Positions 8,408 through 17,950 of a DNA stretch of 64,000 nucleotides are shown here, in pieces; positions within the stretch are counted from its first letter, which is position 1, and the number at the start of each line of letters is the position of its first letter. This DNA comes from JBBQFC01 sp038321615 (GTDB lineage Bacteria > Bacteroidota > Bacteroidia > Flavobacteriales_D > Cryomorphaceae), in the NCBI GenBank assembly GCA_038321615.1, contig JBBQFC010000003.1:29491-93490 (forward strand). The letters are read 5' to 3'. Under the pieces are notes generated by a model. That model did not search any database. It worked only from the letters and a program-made list of their open reading frames with translations, and was not told where the DNA came from. Position numbers and translations under genes: made by a program.

Positions 8408-9519
8408 TGTTGAAACCTTTGGAAATTTGGATTGTGGTGGGGACGCGTCCAAATTTTATTAAAGTCACCCAATTCAAGTCGCAGGTCAAAGATTTTCCGA
8501 ATTTATCGGTTAAGATCATCCACACCGGTCAACATTACGACGCGCAAATGGCCGAGGTTTTCTTCGATCAGTTTGGTATTCAGCCCGATTATAATTTGCA
8601 CGTAAAGCCCGGCCACCCGGGGTTGCAAATCGCCGAGACAATAGCCGCTTTGGTTGAGCTGTTTCTTGAAAATAAGCCAGATATGGTGATAGCGGTGGGA
8701 GATGTAAACAGCACACTTGCAGCAGCAATCGCCGCAAATAAATGTGGCATTCCCGTCGCTCATCTTGAGAGCGGGCTACGCAGCAACGACCCAACCATGC
8801 CCGAAGAGCACAACCGCAAAGTGGCCGATACCTTAGCGCAGCTTCACTTTATTACCGAAGATGCAGGCTTGGTAAATTTGCGAAGTGAGCACGCTGCGGA
8901 GCGCGGCCTGGCAATGGTGGGCAATACCATGATCGATACCCTTGTAGCCTTCCGGAAGCAAATCGAAACTTCGACCATTTTGGACGATCTGCAAATCGGT
9001 GAAAAAGAATACGCACTTGTTACCCTGCACCGCCCGTCGAATGTAGATAGTGTGGAGGCGCTCTCGCAAACGCTCGATGTACTCGAAATGCTCGCGAGAT
9101 ATGTAAATGTTGCCTTTCCCGTGCATCCGCGAACGCGGGCTCGAATGAAAGATTTTGGGATCGAAGACCGGCTTTCTTCCATGGCGAAAGTACATACAAG
9201 CCCACCTTTGGGTTATTTCGATTTTCAAAAACTTATTTATCACAGTGCTTTTGTGCTTACAGATTCGGGTGGAATTCAAGAGGAAACCACTTTTCTACAA
9301 AAGCCTTGCCTTACGCTTCGCCCTAATACAGAGCGGCCGGTGACCATAGAAATGGGGAGCAATGTGCTCTTGCCGTTTGACATACCGAGTATCGAGAAAC
9401 TGGTAGTTTCTATTCGTTCCAGACGCTTTAAAAAGGGATTAATTCCACCACTTTGGGATGGATTTGCCACAAGGCGCGTGCTTGAGCGCATTTCACTTTT
9501 TTTTGATCAGGGTTTCTGA
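8404..9519 (+). CDS. wecB: UDP-N-acetylglucosamine 2-epimerase (non-hydrolysing)
   Basis: A 371-residue protein matching WecB/MnaA over its whole length: VVGTRPNFIK at the N-terminus, IHTGQHYDAQMA, GDVNSTLAAAIAA, HLESGLRS, PEEHNRKVAD, TLHRPSNVD and LTDSGGIQEE. The family interconverts UDP-GlcNAc and UDP-ManNAc in the cytosol, so the polysaccharide probably contains ManNAc or a derivative such as ManNAcA. No dedicated WecC dehydrogenase is visible in this window. The ATG at 8404 overlaps the upstream stop. A second ATG at 8407 is possible. Confidence 0.93.
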   Translation: MMLKPLEIWIVVGTRPNFIKVTQFKSQVKDFPNLSVKIIHTGQHYDAQMAEVFFDQFGIQPDYNLHVKPGHPGLQIAETIAALVELFLENKPDMVIAVGDVNSTLAAAIAANKCGIPVAHLESGLRSNDPTMPEEHNRKVADTLAQLHFITEDAGLVNLRSEHAAERGLAMVGNTMIDTLVAFRKQIETSTILDDLQIGEKEYALVTLHRPSNVDSVEALSQTLDVLEMLARYVNVAFPVHPRTRARMKDFGIEDRLSSMAKVHTSPPLGYFDFQKLIYHSAFVLTDSGGIQEETTFLQKPCLTLRPNTERPVTIEMGSNVLLPFDIPSIEKLVVSIRSRRFKKGLIPPLWDGFATRRVLERISLFFDQGF

Positions 9520-10685
9520 TGCGAATCCTCTATTACAGCCCTCATCCCGAGCTTAACTTTCACGCTCCTACTGGCTACGGGCGGCACATGCGCGAAATGG
9601 TGGCTGCTTTTCGCGAAGCAGGCCACGAAGTGGATCTCCTTATCGGTGGGGGCGATCGGGTCATGGCCAATTCAAAACCGGCTTCGGTCAAGAAGAATGC
9701 TTCGCGCAAAATGATTCCACCGCTGGCGTGGCAATCTGCTCGTGACTTGGCCTTGCTGCGTTTTGATCGAAGAATGGGTGCCAGGTTGGCGCTCAAGATC
9801 GCCGAATTCAAACCCGATATGGTCTATGAGCGCGTGGCTTATTTGCAAGCTTCTGGCGTGCGCACGTGCCGGAAAGTAGGCATATTCCATTTTGCTGAAG
9901 TCAATGCGCCTTTCCCCGAAGAGCGCCATTACTTCTCGGGGAAGTCCTTGCTTATTGGCTTAAGCCGAAAAATAGAGCGCGAAATATTTACCCAAACCAA
10001 CGCCATGAGCACGGTGAGCGAAGCCTTGCGGCGATACGCTCTGCGGGTAGCGACCCAAGTGGAAGGCAAAATAAGCGTAATTCCCAATGCAATTGATCCC
10101 GACGGTCTTCCCAACCGATTGAATGGCAAAGCTATTCGCGCCGATTTGAACGTTGCCAATCACATAGTTATCGGTTTCGTGGGAAGTGTTTTTGCCTATC
10201 ATGGGGTCGATCTATTGATCAAAGGATTTGCGAAAATTGAATCCCAATATCCCGCTACTCTACTTATTGTTGGCGATGGGGCAATATTGCCCGAATTGCG
10301 CCGAATGGCAGCGCAATTAGGAATAGCCAAAAAAGTACATTTCACCGGTTCGGTGCCGCACGCCGATGTGTATCACTACATTGATGCTATGGATATATGC
10401 TGCATGACGAAGAGCAATTGGTATGGTTCACCCGTTAAAATTTTTGAATACGGACTCTTGGCAAAAGCCATACTTGCTCCAAATGTAGCGCCCGTGCGCG
10501 ATGTAATGACCGAATCTGATGGCAAATTTTGCGAACCCGACGTAGAAGATATTGCCAAAAAACTCAGCGAACTGCTTCAAAATAAAGCGCTTCGGGAAGA
10601 GCTCGGCCTTCATTGGAATCGAAAAGTGCTAAGTAATTATACCTGGGCCCATGCTGCTCAAAAAGTGCTCGACTTATGCACATAG
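9519..10685 (+). CDS. Glycosyltransferase family 4
   Basis: A 388-residue GT-B enzyme. It has an N-terminal FHAPTGYGRHMREMV (acceptor loop), a central VIPNAIDP and GFVGSVFAYHGVDLLI linker, TLLIVGDGAILPELR, and a C-terminal SPVKIFEYGLLAKAI containing the GT4 E-x7-E-like region. It most likely adds a sugar to the lipid-linked repeat unit. The ATG shares a base with the wecB stop (TGATG). It overlaps the next gene by 10 nt. Confidence 0.88.
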   Translation: MRILYYSPHPELNFHAPTGYGRHMREMVAAFREAGHEVDLLIGGGDRVMANSKPASVKKNASRKMIPPLAWQSARDLALLRFDRRMGARLALKIAEFKPDMVYERVAYLQASGVRTCRKVGIFHFAEVNAPFPEERHYFSGKSLLIGLSRKIEREIFTQTNAMSTVSEALRRYALRVATQVEGKISVIPNAIDPDGLPNRLNGKAIRADLNVANHIVIGFVGSVFAYHGVDLLIKGFAKIESQYPATLLIVGDGAILPELRRMAAQLGIAKKVHFTGSVPHADVYHYIDAMDICCMTKSNWYGSPVKIFEYGLLAKAILAPNVAPVRDVMTESDGKFCEPDVEDIAKKLSELLQNKALREELGLHWNRKVLSNYTWAHAAQKVLDLCT

Positions 10686-11827
10686 CTGTTATTTCCGATG
10701 GTATTACGCCTTATGTTACGGGTGGTATGCAGCGTCACACTTTCCATTTGGTGCGCCATCTCTTGCTTCTTGGCATCGATATCACCTTGGTGCACACCGT
10801 GCCTCACGCCGATGCATTGCCTGCAGATGATGAGGTAAAACGAGCGTTTGGCGAATATAAAGGCCAATTAAAGGTGCTTTCTATTCCCTTTCCGCAATTG
10901 AAGGCTTTTCCAGGCCACTACGTACGCGAGTCTTACGGTTATAGCACCGCCGTGGCCGAAGCATTGCTCCCCATGCTTGCCGATTTTGATTTTATCTACG
11001 CCAAAGGATTCACCGCCTGGAACCTGCTTGAGCGCAAACGTCGCGGTCTTCACACGCCGCCTATTGGGGTGAAATTTCACGGCTACGAAATGTTCCAAAA
11101 AACGAAAAACATTCGGACACGGCTCGAACAGCAAATTTTTAAACCCGCGGTGATTTTTAATTCCAGAAATGCCAATGTGGTTTTTTCTTACGGAGGCGAA
11201 ATTACTGCCATAATTAAGCGCATTGGCGTTAAACCGGAACGAATTGCAGAAGTCACTTCGGCAGTAGATTCCGATTGGATTGCGCCTGAGATATCGAAGA
11301 CCAACGAGCCACGAAAATTCGTTTTTGTTGGGAGATATGAAAGGCGAAAGGGGATTCGCGATTTACGAGCGGCAATCGATGAGCTACCCGCCGGTTTGGT
11401 CGAAATGCATTGGGTGGGAGCCATACCTCAAAGATTTATTGGAAAGGGTGAAATAAGGCATGGCGAAATCAAAGACGCTGCAGAGTTGCGCGGTATTCTG
11501 AGCGATTGCGATGTGCTGGTGGCTCCAAGCCATGCGGAAGGTATGCCAAATGTTGTTTTGGAGGCTATGGCACGTGGATTGGCGATTATCGCTACTCCAG
11601 TTGGTGCGGTGTCAGAATTGGTGAGCAACAAAAACGGACGTTTGGTAGCGCCTCGCAACCCAACGGAATTGGCAGAAGCCATTAAAGAATTCGCGAAAAT
11701 GCCGAAAACACAGCTGGAATCGATTAAACGGCAAAACATAAATGATGTTATCGAGCGGTTTACCTGGGAGTCGGTGGCACGTCAGACGCTCGAGATCATC
11801 CAAAAATTGAGCTTCTCGACTCGATGA
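10676..11827 (+). CDS. Glycosyltransferase family 4
   Basis: A 383-residue GT4. MHIAVISDGITPYVTGGMQRH is followed by a mid-protein FHGYEMFQ, then KFVFVGRYERRKGIRDLRAAI, and VAPSHAEGMPNVVLEAMARG, the diagnostic E-x7-E retaining-GT motif. It continues the run of GT4 genes and probably acts on the same repeat unit. Donor and linkage are unknown. The start ATG lies 10 nt inside the preceding gene. Confidence 0.9.
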   Translation: MHIAVISDGITPYVTGGMQRHTFHLVRHLLLLGIDITLVHTVPHADALPADDEVKRAFGEYKGQLKVLSIPFPQLKAFPGHYVRESYGYSTAVAEALLPMLADFDFIYAKGFTAWNLLERKRRGLHTPPIGVKFHGYEMFQKTKNIRTRLEQQIFKPAVIFNSRNANVVFSYGGEITAIIKRIGVKPERIAEVTSAVDSDWIAPEISKTNEPRKFVFVGRYERRKGIRDLRAAIDELPAGLVEMHWVGAIPQRFIGKGEIRHGEIKDAAELRGILSDCDVLVAPSHAEGMPNVVLEAMARGLAIIATPVGAVSELVSNKNGRLVAPRNPTELAEAIKEFAKMPKTQLESIKRQNINDVIERFTWESVARQTLEIIQKLSFSTR

Positions 11828-13204
11828 TTGCAGAAATTTGCACTTTTGCACGTCAGCGCACGCCCCGTGAAGGAATTTCTCGTTCGAAATAAATCTATAC
11901 TCTTACTGCTGGGGCTTTGGTACGTAGTAGGCTCTCTGAGTCCTATAGCTTTTATTCCCTTAGGTATATTGAGCATCATACTACTTTGGCGCAGGCAGCT
12001 ATTTTTTGAGATACTCTTAGGGTATTTCTTTATTCTCATTCTCAGCGATAATCTGCGTCCTGCTACCGATTTTGCTAAGAGCTTCAAGAATATTTACACC
12101 CTTTTCATTGCTGCGATAGCCATATTTGAGCGAAGAAAAATCGAAGGGATCAGCGAAATTTTCAAGCCCTATCTACCGTTTATTGCCATTGCCACTGTTG
12201 GATTGGTTTTTTCGCCGGTTGTCTTTACCGGTGCTCAGAAAACGCTCTCCTATATTCTCCTTATTTTTTCGGTGCCTCAGCTTTTACTCATTTCATTCCG
12301 TACAGAAGGAGACCGCATCTTTAAGGATTTGATTTTTCTCGGCATAGCGCTTATTCTCGTTGGTTTTTTGCTGCGGTACGTCGATCCTGGCGTCGCCATG
12401 TCTCACGGAGGTCGATTCAGAGCTGTGCTCGGTAACCCAAATGGGCTTGGAGTTTTTACATCCTTGCTCTTTGCTCTCTTCTTGCTGGTGCGTTCTTATT
12501 TTCCAAGATTACTATCAAAATCTGATCTCCGGTGGATTCTGGCAACCTTGGTAATAGCCACCTTGCTGTCTGGGTCGCGTACTGCCATAATATCGATATC
12601 GCTGCTCTACTTTTTCTCTTTTTCTTTTCGAATTTCGCCGATTATCGGCGTGGTGCTGTTTATTTCAATCGGGATTGGAGCCGAGATCGTCTCAGCTAAC
12701 TTCGTGTCGATTATTCAATCCATGGGTCTATCCGATTACCTCCGTGCCGAAACCATTGACGATGGCGCGGGCCGCTACATAGCTTGGCAGTTTGCATGGG
12801 ATGCTATACAGGAAAATTATTGGTTCGGGCGGGGTTTCTCCTTCGATGAATGGTTAATGAGCACAAATCAAGACCTTCTCAACGATCTTGGCCATCAAGG
12901 CGGCGTACACAATACTTATCTTATCATTTGGCTAAATACCGGGCTCGTTGGATTAGTTCTTTTCTTACGCGCAATCTTGTTAAATTTTATTCGGGGTGCG
13001 AAGAATAATCGGTTGGCTTTCCCGATTCTTTTTATGGTGCTTTTTGGAATAACATTGGAGCCTTGGCTCGCCGCATCTCTCAATCCGTACACAATAATTT
13101 TTGTAGTTATGTTGTGCTTGCTAAATGAGCCCGTATTTCAATCAGAAAGTTCTGCTGAACGAGTTGACCAATTAATCGATATGGATGCAAAAGCGCTGGC
13201 TTAG
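11828..13204 (+). CDS. O-antigen polymerase/ligase-like membrane protein (Wzy/WaaL family)
   Basis: A protein of 458 residues with roughly ten hydrophobic helices and a large loop between late helices containing GAGRYIAWQFAWDAIQEN, YWFGRGFSFDEW and QGGVHNTYLIIWLNTGL. The loop with the H-N-x-Y/L region is typical of the WzyC/O-antigen ligase family, which polymerises or transfers und-PP-linked glycans at the outer face of the inner membrane. Wzy and WaaL activity cannot be told apart here. The first in-frame start is TTG 11828, immediately after the previous stop. GTG 11867 (MKEFLVRNKS) is a plausible alternative. Confidence 0.82.
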   Translation: MQKFALLHVSARPVKEFLVRNKSILLLLGLWYVVGSLSPIAFIPLGILSIILLWRRQLFFEILLGYFFILILSDNLRPATDFAKSFKNIYTLFIAAIAIFERRKIEGISEIFKPYLPFIAIATVGLVFSPVVFTGAQKTLSYILLIFSVPQLLLISFRTEGDRIFKDLIFLGIALILVGFLLRYVDPGVAMSHGGRFRAVLGNPNGLGVFTSLLFALFLLVRSYFPRLLSKSDLRWILATLVIATLLSGSRTAIISISLLYFFSFSFRISPIIGVVLFISIGIGAEIVSANFVSIIQSMGLSDYLRAETIDDGAGRYIAWQFAWDAIQENYWFGRGFSFDEWLMSTNQDLLNDLGHQGGVHNTYLIIWLNTGLVGLVLFLRAILLNFIRGAKNNRLAFPILFMVLFGITLEPWLAASLNPYTIIFVVMLCLLNEPVFQSESSAERVDQLIDMDAKALA

Positions 13205-14087
13205 ACTTGGAATTATAATATTCGTGTTGCTCTTGCTGGAGTTTACCCTGAGACTAGTGGGTTTCGGACATATGGCCATGTATTACGATTCTCCGCTGTA
13301 CGAATATGCCTTGAAACCAAATCAGAACTTTACGCGGTTTGGAAAGCATTTTTCAGTCAATGCGCAAGGGATGCGGGCTTCAAAATTGGAAGAAGGTGAA
13401 TGGCGCATACTTAAATTTGGCGACTCTGTGATTAACGGGGGTGCGGCAACCGATCAATCCGAATTAGCTTCCGAAATACTCAATGGGCGCTTAAAGGAGT
13501 CTGATCCCAAAGCCAGGGTAATACAGGTATCTGCCGGTAGCTGGGGCCCCGATAATGCCTTTGCATGGATGCAAGCCAATGGCGATTTCGACGCAAAAGT
13601 CATCATTCTCGTCTTTAGCAGCCACGATTGGCAAGATCATATGAATTTTCAGAAAGTGGTTGGGGTTCTTAAATACTACCCCGACCAGCAGCCCCCATTT
13701 GCCATAGCCGGTGCGGTAAATTGGATTTATAGCCGATATTTTGAGAAAATAGACTGGCGCGCCGTCGAGGCTACTGCCACCCGTAAAGATTCTCCAGATC
13801 ACAATGCCGGTTGGGACCAATTTGCCCAATACTGCACTCAAAAAGACATTACATTTTTGGTTTACCATCACGCCAGCGCTTCTGAACAATTCAACAATAC
13901 TTATAATCAAGATGGCCTCGCTCTGGAAACGCATCTCCGATCCATCGGCGTGCTAACTATTTCTGGTATCGAAGGCGATTTTCAACCCGAAGATTTTCGC
14001 GATGAGATTCATCTCCAAGCTTCAGGACAAGCTAAACTTGCCTTACAGTTAGAACCCTACCTTCAAGAAATTTTGGGCAGACCATGA
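13185..14087 (+). CDS. SGNH/GDSL-like hydrolase, membrane-anchored
   Basis: A 300-residue protein with an N-terminal signal anchor (LGIIIFVLLLLEFTLRLVG) and a short block 1 motif FGDSVINGG, where GDS would supply the nucleophilic Ser. SAGSWGPDNAFAW is block 2-like, SSHDWQDH is in the middle, and the C-terminal DEIHL would supply the D-x-x-H pair. These are consistent with an extracytoplasmic SGNH-type acyl esterase or transferase acting on the glycan. The assignment rests on short motifs. The start lies 20 nt inside the polymerase gene, and the end overlaps the next GT (ATGA). Confidence 0.65.
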   Translation: MQKRWLRLGIIIFVLLLLEFTLRLVGFGHMAMYYDSPLYEYALKPNQNFTRFGKHFSVNAQGMRASKLEEGEWRILKFGDSVINGGAATDQSELASEILNGRLKESDPKARVIQVSAGSWGPDNAFAWMQANGDFDAKVIILVFSSHDWQDHMNFQKVVGVLKYYPDQQPPFAIAGAVNWIYSRYFEKIDWRAVEATATRKDSPDHNAGWDQFAQYCTQKDITFLVYHHASASEQFNNTYNQDGLALETHLRSIGVLTISGIEGDFQPEDFRDEIHLQASGQAKLALQLEPYLQEILGRP

Positions 14088-15139
14088 AGAGCGAACGCCG
14101 CATAGTGTTTCTCTACACCGAGTTGGCCGGCTATATTCTGCGCTGCTTCGAACGCCTTTCGCACGTTGGTGTGGACGTTCATGTAGTGGCTTATCCCGTG
14201 AATATCGAAGCTCCATTTCAATTCAATTTTGCAGCATCCAAATGCAAATTCTACGATCGATCCGAGCACACCTTTAAAACACTCGAAGCGCTTATACGAG
14301 CTATTGACCCGCAGGCCATGGTGGTAAGTGGCTGGATCGATTCCACCTATGTAAAACTTGCGCGCACTTTTAAGCCATCTTTTCGGCAAACGGTACTGAT
14401 TGACAATCCGTACGCCTCCAACATGAAGACTAATCTGTCTATTCTCAGGGCGAGATTGCTGTTTAAAAATGCCTTTCACTCCGCTTGGGTGCCCGGTATG
14501 CCACAAGTGAAATTTGCAAAAATAATGGGCTTCGACCCCGATAAGATTTATGATGGATTTTACACCGCAGATGTGGTTCATCTCTCGGCAATAAATTGGG
14601 AAAGCGCAGAGGCTGCTTTTCCCAAACGCTTCGTGTTTACGGGTCGTTATGTAGATTTCAAAGGTATTCGCGAGCTATGGGAAGCATTCGCTAAGGTCGA
14701 TCGCTGTGGTTGGGAGCTCTACTGTGCAGGCACAGGGCCGCTTTACGAAGATCGGAGCCTCGCCGAAGGCATACACCATGTCGGCTTTGTACAGCCTGTC
14801 GATTTTGGTACTTTTGCCCAACAGGGCGGGGTGTTTGTTTTACCGAGTCGCCGCGAGCCATGGGGAGTAGTGGTGCACGAGTTTGCCGCTGTGGGTTATC
14901 CGCTGCTTTGCTCGGCAGCCGTGGGCAGTGCTTCGGCCTTTTTGGAAGAAGGTGAGAACGGATTCACTTTCAAGCCGAACAGTGTAGATTCCATCCGTAG
15001 TGTGCTGGAACGCATTATTGCAACACCGAGTGAAGATCTTTGGGAGATGGGGGCGAAAAGTAGAAAATTAGCAGCTCAAGTTACTGTGAATGATTGGGTA
15101 GAAACCGCACTCGAACTTTTGAAACCAAGATATGCGTAA
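14084..15139 (+). CDS. Glycosyltransferase family 4
   Basis: A 351-residue protein with C-terminal GT4 features: RFVFTGRYVDFKGIRELWEAF, LYCAGTGPLYED, VLPSRREPWGVVVHEFAAVG (E-x7-E-like region) and GENGFTFKPNS. The N-terminal domain is shorter than in most GT4 enzymes and contains VSGWIDSTYVKLAR. It overlaps the SGNH gene by 4 nt and the downstream epimerase by 8 nt. Specificity unknown. Confidence 0.86.
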   Translation: MKSERRIVFLYTELAGYILRCFERLSHVGVDVHVVAYPVNIEAPFQFNFAASKCKFYDRSEHTFKTLEALIRAIDPQAMVVSGWIDSTYVKLARTFKPSFRQTVLIDNPYASNMKTNLSILRARLLFKNAFHSAWVPGMPQVKFAKIMGFDPDKIYDGFYTADVVHLSAINWESAEAAFPKRFVFTGRYVDFKGIRELWEAFAKVDRCGWELYCAGTGPLYEDRSLAEGIHHVGFVQPVDFGTFAQQGGVFVLPSRREPWGVVVHEFAAVGYPLLCSAAVGSASAFLEEGENGFTFKPNSVDSIRSVLERIIATPSEDLWEMGAKSRKLAAQVTVNDWVETALELLKPRYA

Positions 15140-16070
15140 AATATTAGTTACCGGCGGAGCCGGTTTTATAGCCAGCGATCTCGCTGAACTTCTCGCTCAA
15201 GAAGCAGATAATTTTGTGGTTGTCGTGGACAATTTTCAAACCGGAAATTCAACCAAAATTCCGGATGGTCCGCACGGTAATGTGCGCTTCATTAAGTGCG
15301 ATGTGAATCTATACAATGATATCGCCGCCGTTTTCTTCGCGCATCAATTCGACTATGTATTCCACTTTGCCGCCACAGTTGGGGTGCAGCGCACGCTGGC
15401 CAACCCGGTGCGGGTACTCGACGATATAAACGGCATCCGAAATGTGCTCGATCTCAGTAAAAATACGGGAGTCCTACGGGTGTTCTTCTCGAGCAGCAGT
15501 GAAGTCTATGGCGAACCTGTGGAAATACCGCAAAATGAAACAACCACGCCGCTAAATTCCAAACTTCCTTACGCCATCGTCAAGAATATTGGTGAAGCTT
15601 TCTTGCGTTCCTACCATTTCGAATACGGCCTTAATTACACCATTTTCCGATTCTTCAATACCTATGGCCCGAAGCAAAGCCCAGATTTTGTGATCACCAA
15701 ATTTATCAGTTCCGCTTTACGCAATGAGCCCATAAATATTTTTGGGGATGGCCAACAAACCCGCACCTTTTGCTACATCGACGATAATGTGGAAGCATGT
15801 GTAAGCGCATTTTACCGCAATGAAGTACTAAACGACGTAATGAATGTGGGCAGCAATATCGAGATCAGCATATTGGAACTAGCCGAATTGATCATCGAAA
15901 TTACGGGTTCACAATCTCCGATTGTTCATTTGCCACCATTGCCCGAAGGCGATATGACCCGCCGCCTTCCCGATAACTCAAAAATGATGGGTATTTTGGG
16001 TAGGGAGCTCTTGCCGCTTCGTGAAGGAATTCAAAAAGTCCTGCAGAACACTTCGTATATTCTCGGATAA
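15132..16070 (+). CDS. NAD-dependent epimerase/dehydratase (UDP-sugar, extended SDR)
   Basis: A 312-residue extended SDR with ILVTGGAGFIASDLAE (Rossmann), FHFAATVGVQRTLANP, SSSSEVYGEP, and YAIVKNIGEAFL as the YxxxK site. It continues with RFFNTYGPKQ and GDGQQTRTFCYIDD. The overall pattern is closest to UDP-glucuronate decarboxylases and UDP-glucose/GlcNAc 4-epimerases. The reaction cannot be fixed without comparison. It provides another nucleotide sugar for the cluster. The stop forms a TAATG junction with the asparagine synthase gene. Confidence 0.86.
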   Translation: MRKILVTGGAGFIASDLAELLAQEADNFVVVVDNFQTGNSTKIPDGPHGNVRFIKCDVNLYNDIAAVFFAHQFDYVFHFAATVGVQRTLANPVRVLDDINGIRNVLDLSKNTGVLRVFFSSSSEVYGEPVEIPQNETTTPLNSKLPYAIVKNIGEAFLRSYHFEYGLNYTIFRFFNTYGPKQSPDFVITKFISSALRNEPINIFGDGQQTRTFCYIDDNVEACVSAFYRNEVLNDVMNVGSNIEISILELAELIIEITGSQSPIVHLPPLPEGDMTRRLPDNSKMMGILGRELLPLREGIQKVLQNTSYILG

Positions 16071-17950
16071 TGTGCGGAATTAACGGGCTTACAGGGCTCC
16101 GGCCGCGCGATGAAGCCACCGGCATTATGAAGCGTATGAACGCGAGCTTGGCTCACCGCGGCCCCGATGCTGAAGGCGTGCATATCGCCGATGGTATTGC
16201 ACTCGGCCATCGCCGCCTGAGCATCATCGATCTTCGAGCCGAAGCCAATCAACCCATGAGCGATGCATCGGGGCGATATACGCTGGTTTTTAATGGCGAA
16301 ATCTACAATTTCCGCGAACTCCGCAAAGAGTTCGGCTTTCAAGATTGGAAGACCGACAGCGATACAGAAGTGCTGCTTTACGGACTGGTGGCACACGGAG
16401 TTGACTTTCTATCGAAATGCAATGGCATGTTTAGCTTCGCTTTTTGGGATCAAGACCGTGGCCGATTAATCCTCGCCCGCGATAGAATGGGTATCAAGCC
16501 GCTCTACTATGCCCGAGTGGGCGAAAATCTCTTATTCTCAAGCGAAATCAGAGCGCTCCTGGAATCCCAATTAATAGCCAAAACCCTGAATAGATCGGTG
16601 CTGGGCGATTATCTACGCTATCAAACGGTGCATGGGGAGCGTACCCTCGTGGAAGGCGTTTATTGCTTGCCGCCGGGACATTTTCTGACTTCCGAAGAGA
16701 ATGAGCTACAATTGAAGGCTTATTATAATAGCATTGACTCCGTTTCGTGGTCGGCTCGCGATCTTTCCTATTCAGATTTGAAAACGGAAGTTCGAGCTGC
16801 TCTCCAAAGGGCGGTTAACTTGCGCATGGTGGCAGATGTTCCTTTAGGCGTTTTTCTCTCTGGCGGTATCGATTCGAGTGCTATGGTGGGCTTGGCAGCC
16901 GAAGGAGCGAGCAACAGAGTGAGCACCTTTACCATTTCGTTCGAAGATCGCGAATTTTCGGAAGCGGCTTACGCCAAAACAATCGCTGACCAATTTGATA
17001 CAAAGCACACGGAAATTAACTTATCGCCTGCTGATTTGATCGCTCAATTGCCTGCGGCGTTAGCGGCCATGGATCATCCCACCGGCGACGGTATCAACAC
17101 CTTCGTAGTTTCTAAGGCCGCTAAGGAAGCTGGTGTCACCGTGGTTTTATCGGGCTTAGGCGGCGATGAACTCTTTGCGGGTTACCCCATTTTCCAACAA
17201 TTCCAGGCGCTCAAGTCGAAAGCTTGGTTGCTGAGTTTTCCAAAGTTCGCACGGTCTGTGGCAGGTGCTTTTTTAAAAGGGTATCGCCCCGGTGCCGCAA
17301 GCGATAAAACGGCAAGTGTGCTCCAGCAAGATTATTTTGACCTGGAATATATTTATCCTTTTAGCAGAGAACTGGCTCCTGTCTCTTACAATCGGCAACT
17401 GGCGGAGCATGGCTCTTCGGGAGCCAATTTCATCCACAATTATCTACAAGAATCGCTGGGGTTTGGCAGCCCTGGTTTCAATTTACCCCGCCTTTCAAAA
17501 GTGAGTCTTGCCGAATTGACCACCTACTTACAATCCATCCTGCTTCGCGATACTGATCAAATGAGTATGGCGCATGCGCTAGAAGTGCGGGTGCCATTTC
17601 TCGATCATCAGCTTTGGGAATTGGTTCTTGCAGTAGATGATCGCCTAAAGCTTTCAAATTCCCCAAAACCGCTGCTAGTCGATGCTATGGGCGATTTACT
17701 ACTTCCGCGCTCCATCTCTCAACGTCCAAAAATGGGATTCACCTTTCCCTGGGACTCGTGGATGCGCAATGAATTGAAGGACTTTTGTGCCGATCGTTTA
17801 CATGCTTTAGGTCATCGGGAAGGTTTTCATGCAAAAGTGATCGATGCACGATGGAAGTCATTCTTAGCAGGTAACCGCTCAGTGAATTGGGCTAGAATTT
17901 GGTATCTCTGTACCCTCGAAGCCTGGCTCGAAACCAATGGAATCCGATAA
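16070..17950 (+). CDS. asnB: Asparagine synthase-like glutamine amidotransferase
   Basis: A 626-residue two-domain enzyme. Cys2 after the initiator Met (MCGINGL) is the glutaminase nucleophile. RGPDAEG, RRLSIIDL and FNGEIYNFREL complete the N-terminal Ntn domain. The synthetase half has the PPi loop FLSGGIDSSAM and GGDELFAGYP, plus DTDQMSMAHALEVRVPFLDH. Copies inside polysaccharide loci probably amidate a sugar carboxylate or aminoacyl group rather than making free asparagine. That is inference from context. It has a paralogue at 54755-56623 in the second glycan locus. Confidence 0.9.
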   Translation: MCGINGLTGLRPRDEATGIMKRMNASLAHRGPDAEGVHIADGIALGHRRLSIIDLRAEANQPMSDASGRYTLVFNGEIYNFRELRKEFGFQDWKTDSDTEVLLYGLVAHGVDFLSKCNGMFSFAFWDQDRGRLILARDRMGIKPLYYARVGENLLFSSEIRALLESQLIAKTLNRSVLGDYLRYQTVHGERTLVEGVYCLPPGHFLTSEENELQLKAYYNSIDSVSWSARDLSYSDLKTEVRAALQRAVNLRMVADVPLGVFLSGGIDSSAMVGLAAEGASNRVSTFTISFEDREFSEAAYAKTIADQFDTKHTEINLSPADLIAQLPAALAAMDHPTGDGINTFVVSKAAKEAGVTVVLSGLGGDELFAGYPIFQQFQALKSKAWLLSFPKFARSVAGAFLKGYRPGAASDKTASVLQQDYFDLEYIYPFSRELAPVSYNRQLAEHGSSGANFIHNYLQESLGFGSPGFNLPRLSKVSLAELTTYLQSILLRDTDQMSMAHALEVRVPFLDHQLWELVLAVDDRLKLSNSPKPLLVDAMGDLLLPRSISQRPKMGFTFPWDSWMRNELKDFCADRLHALGHREGFHAKVIDARWKSFLAGNRSVNWARIWYLCTLEAWLETNGIR

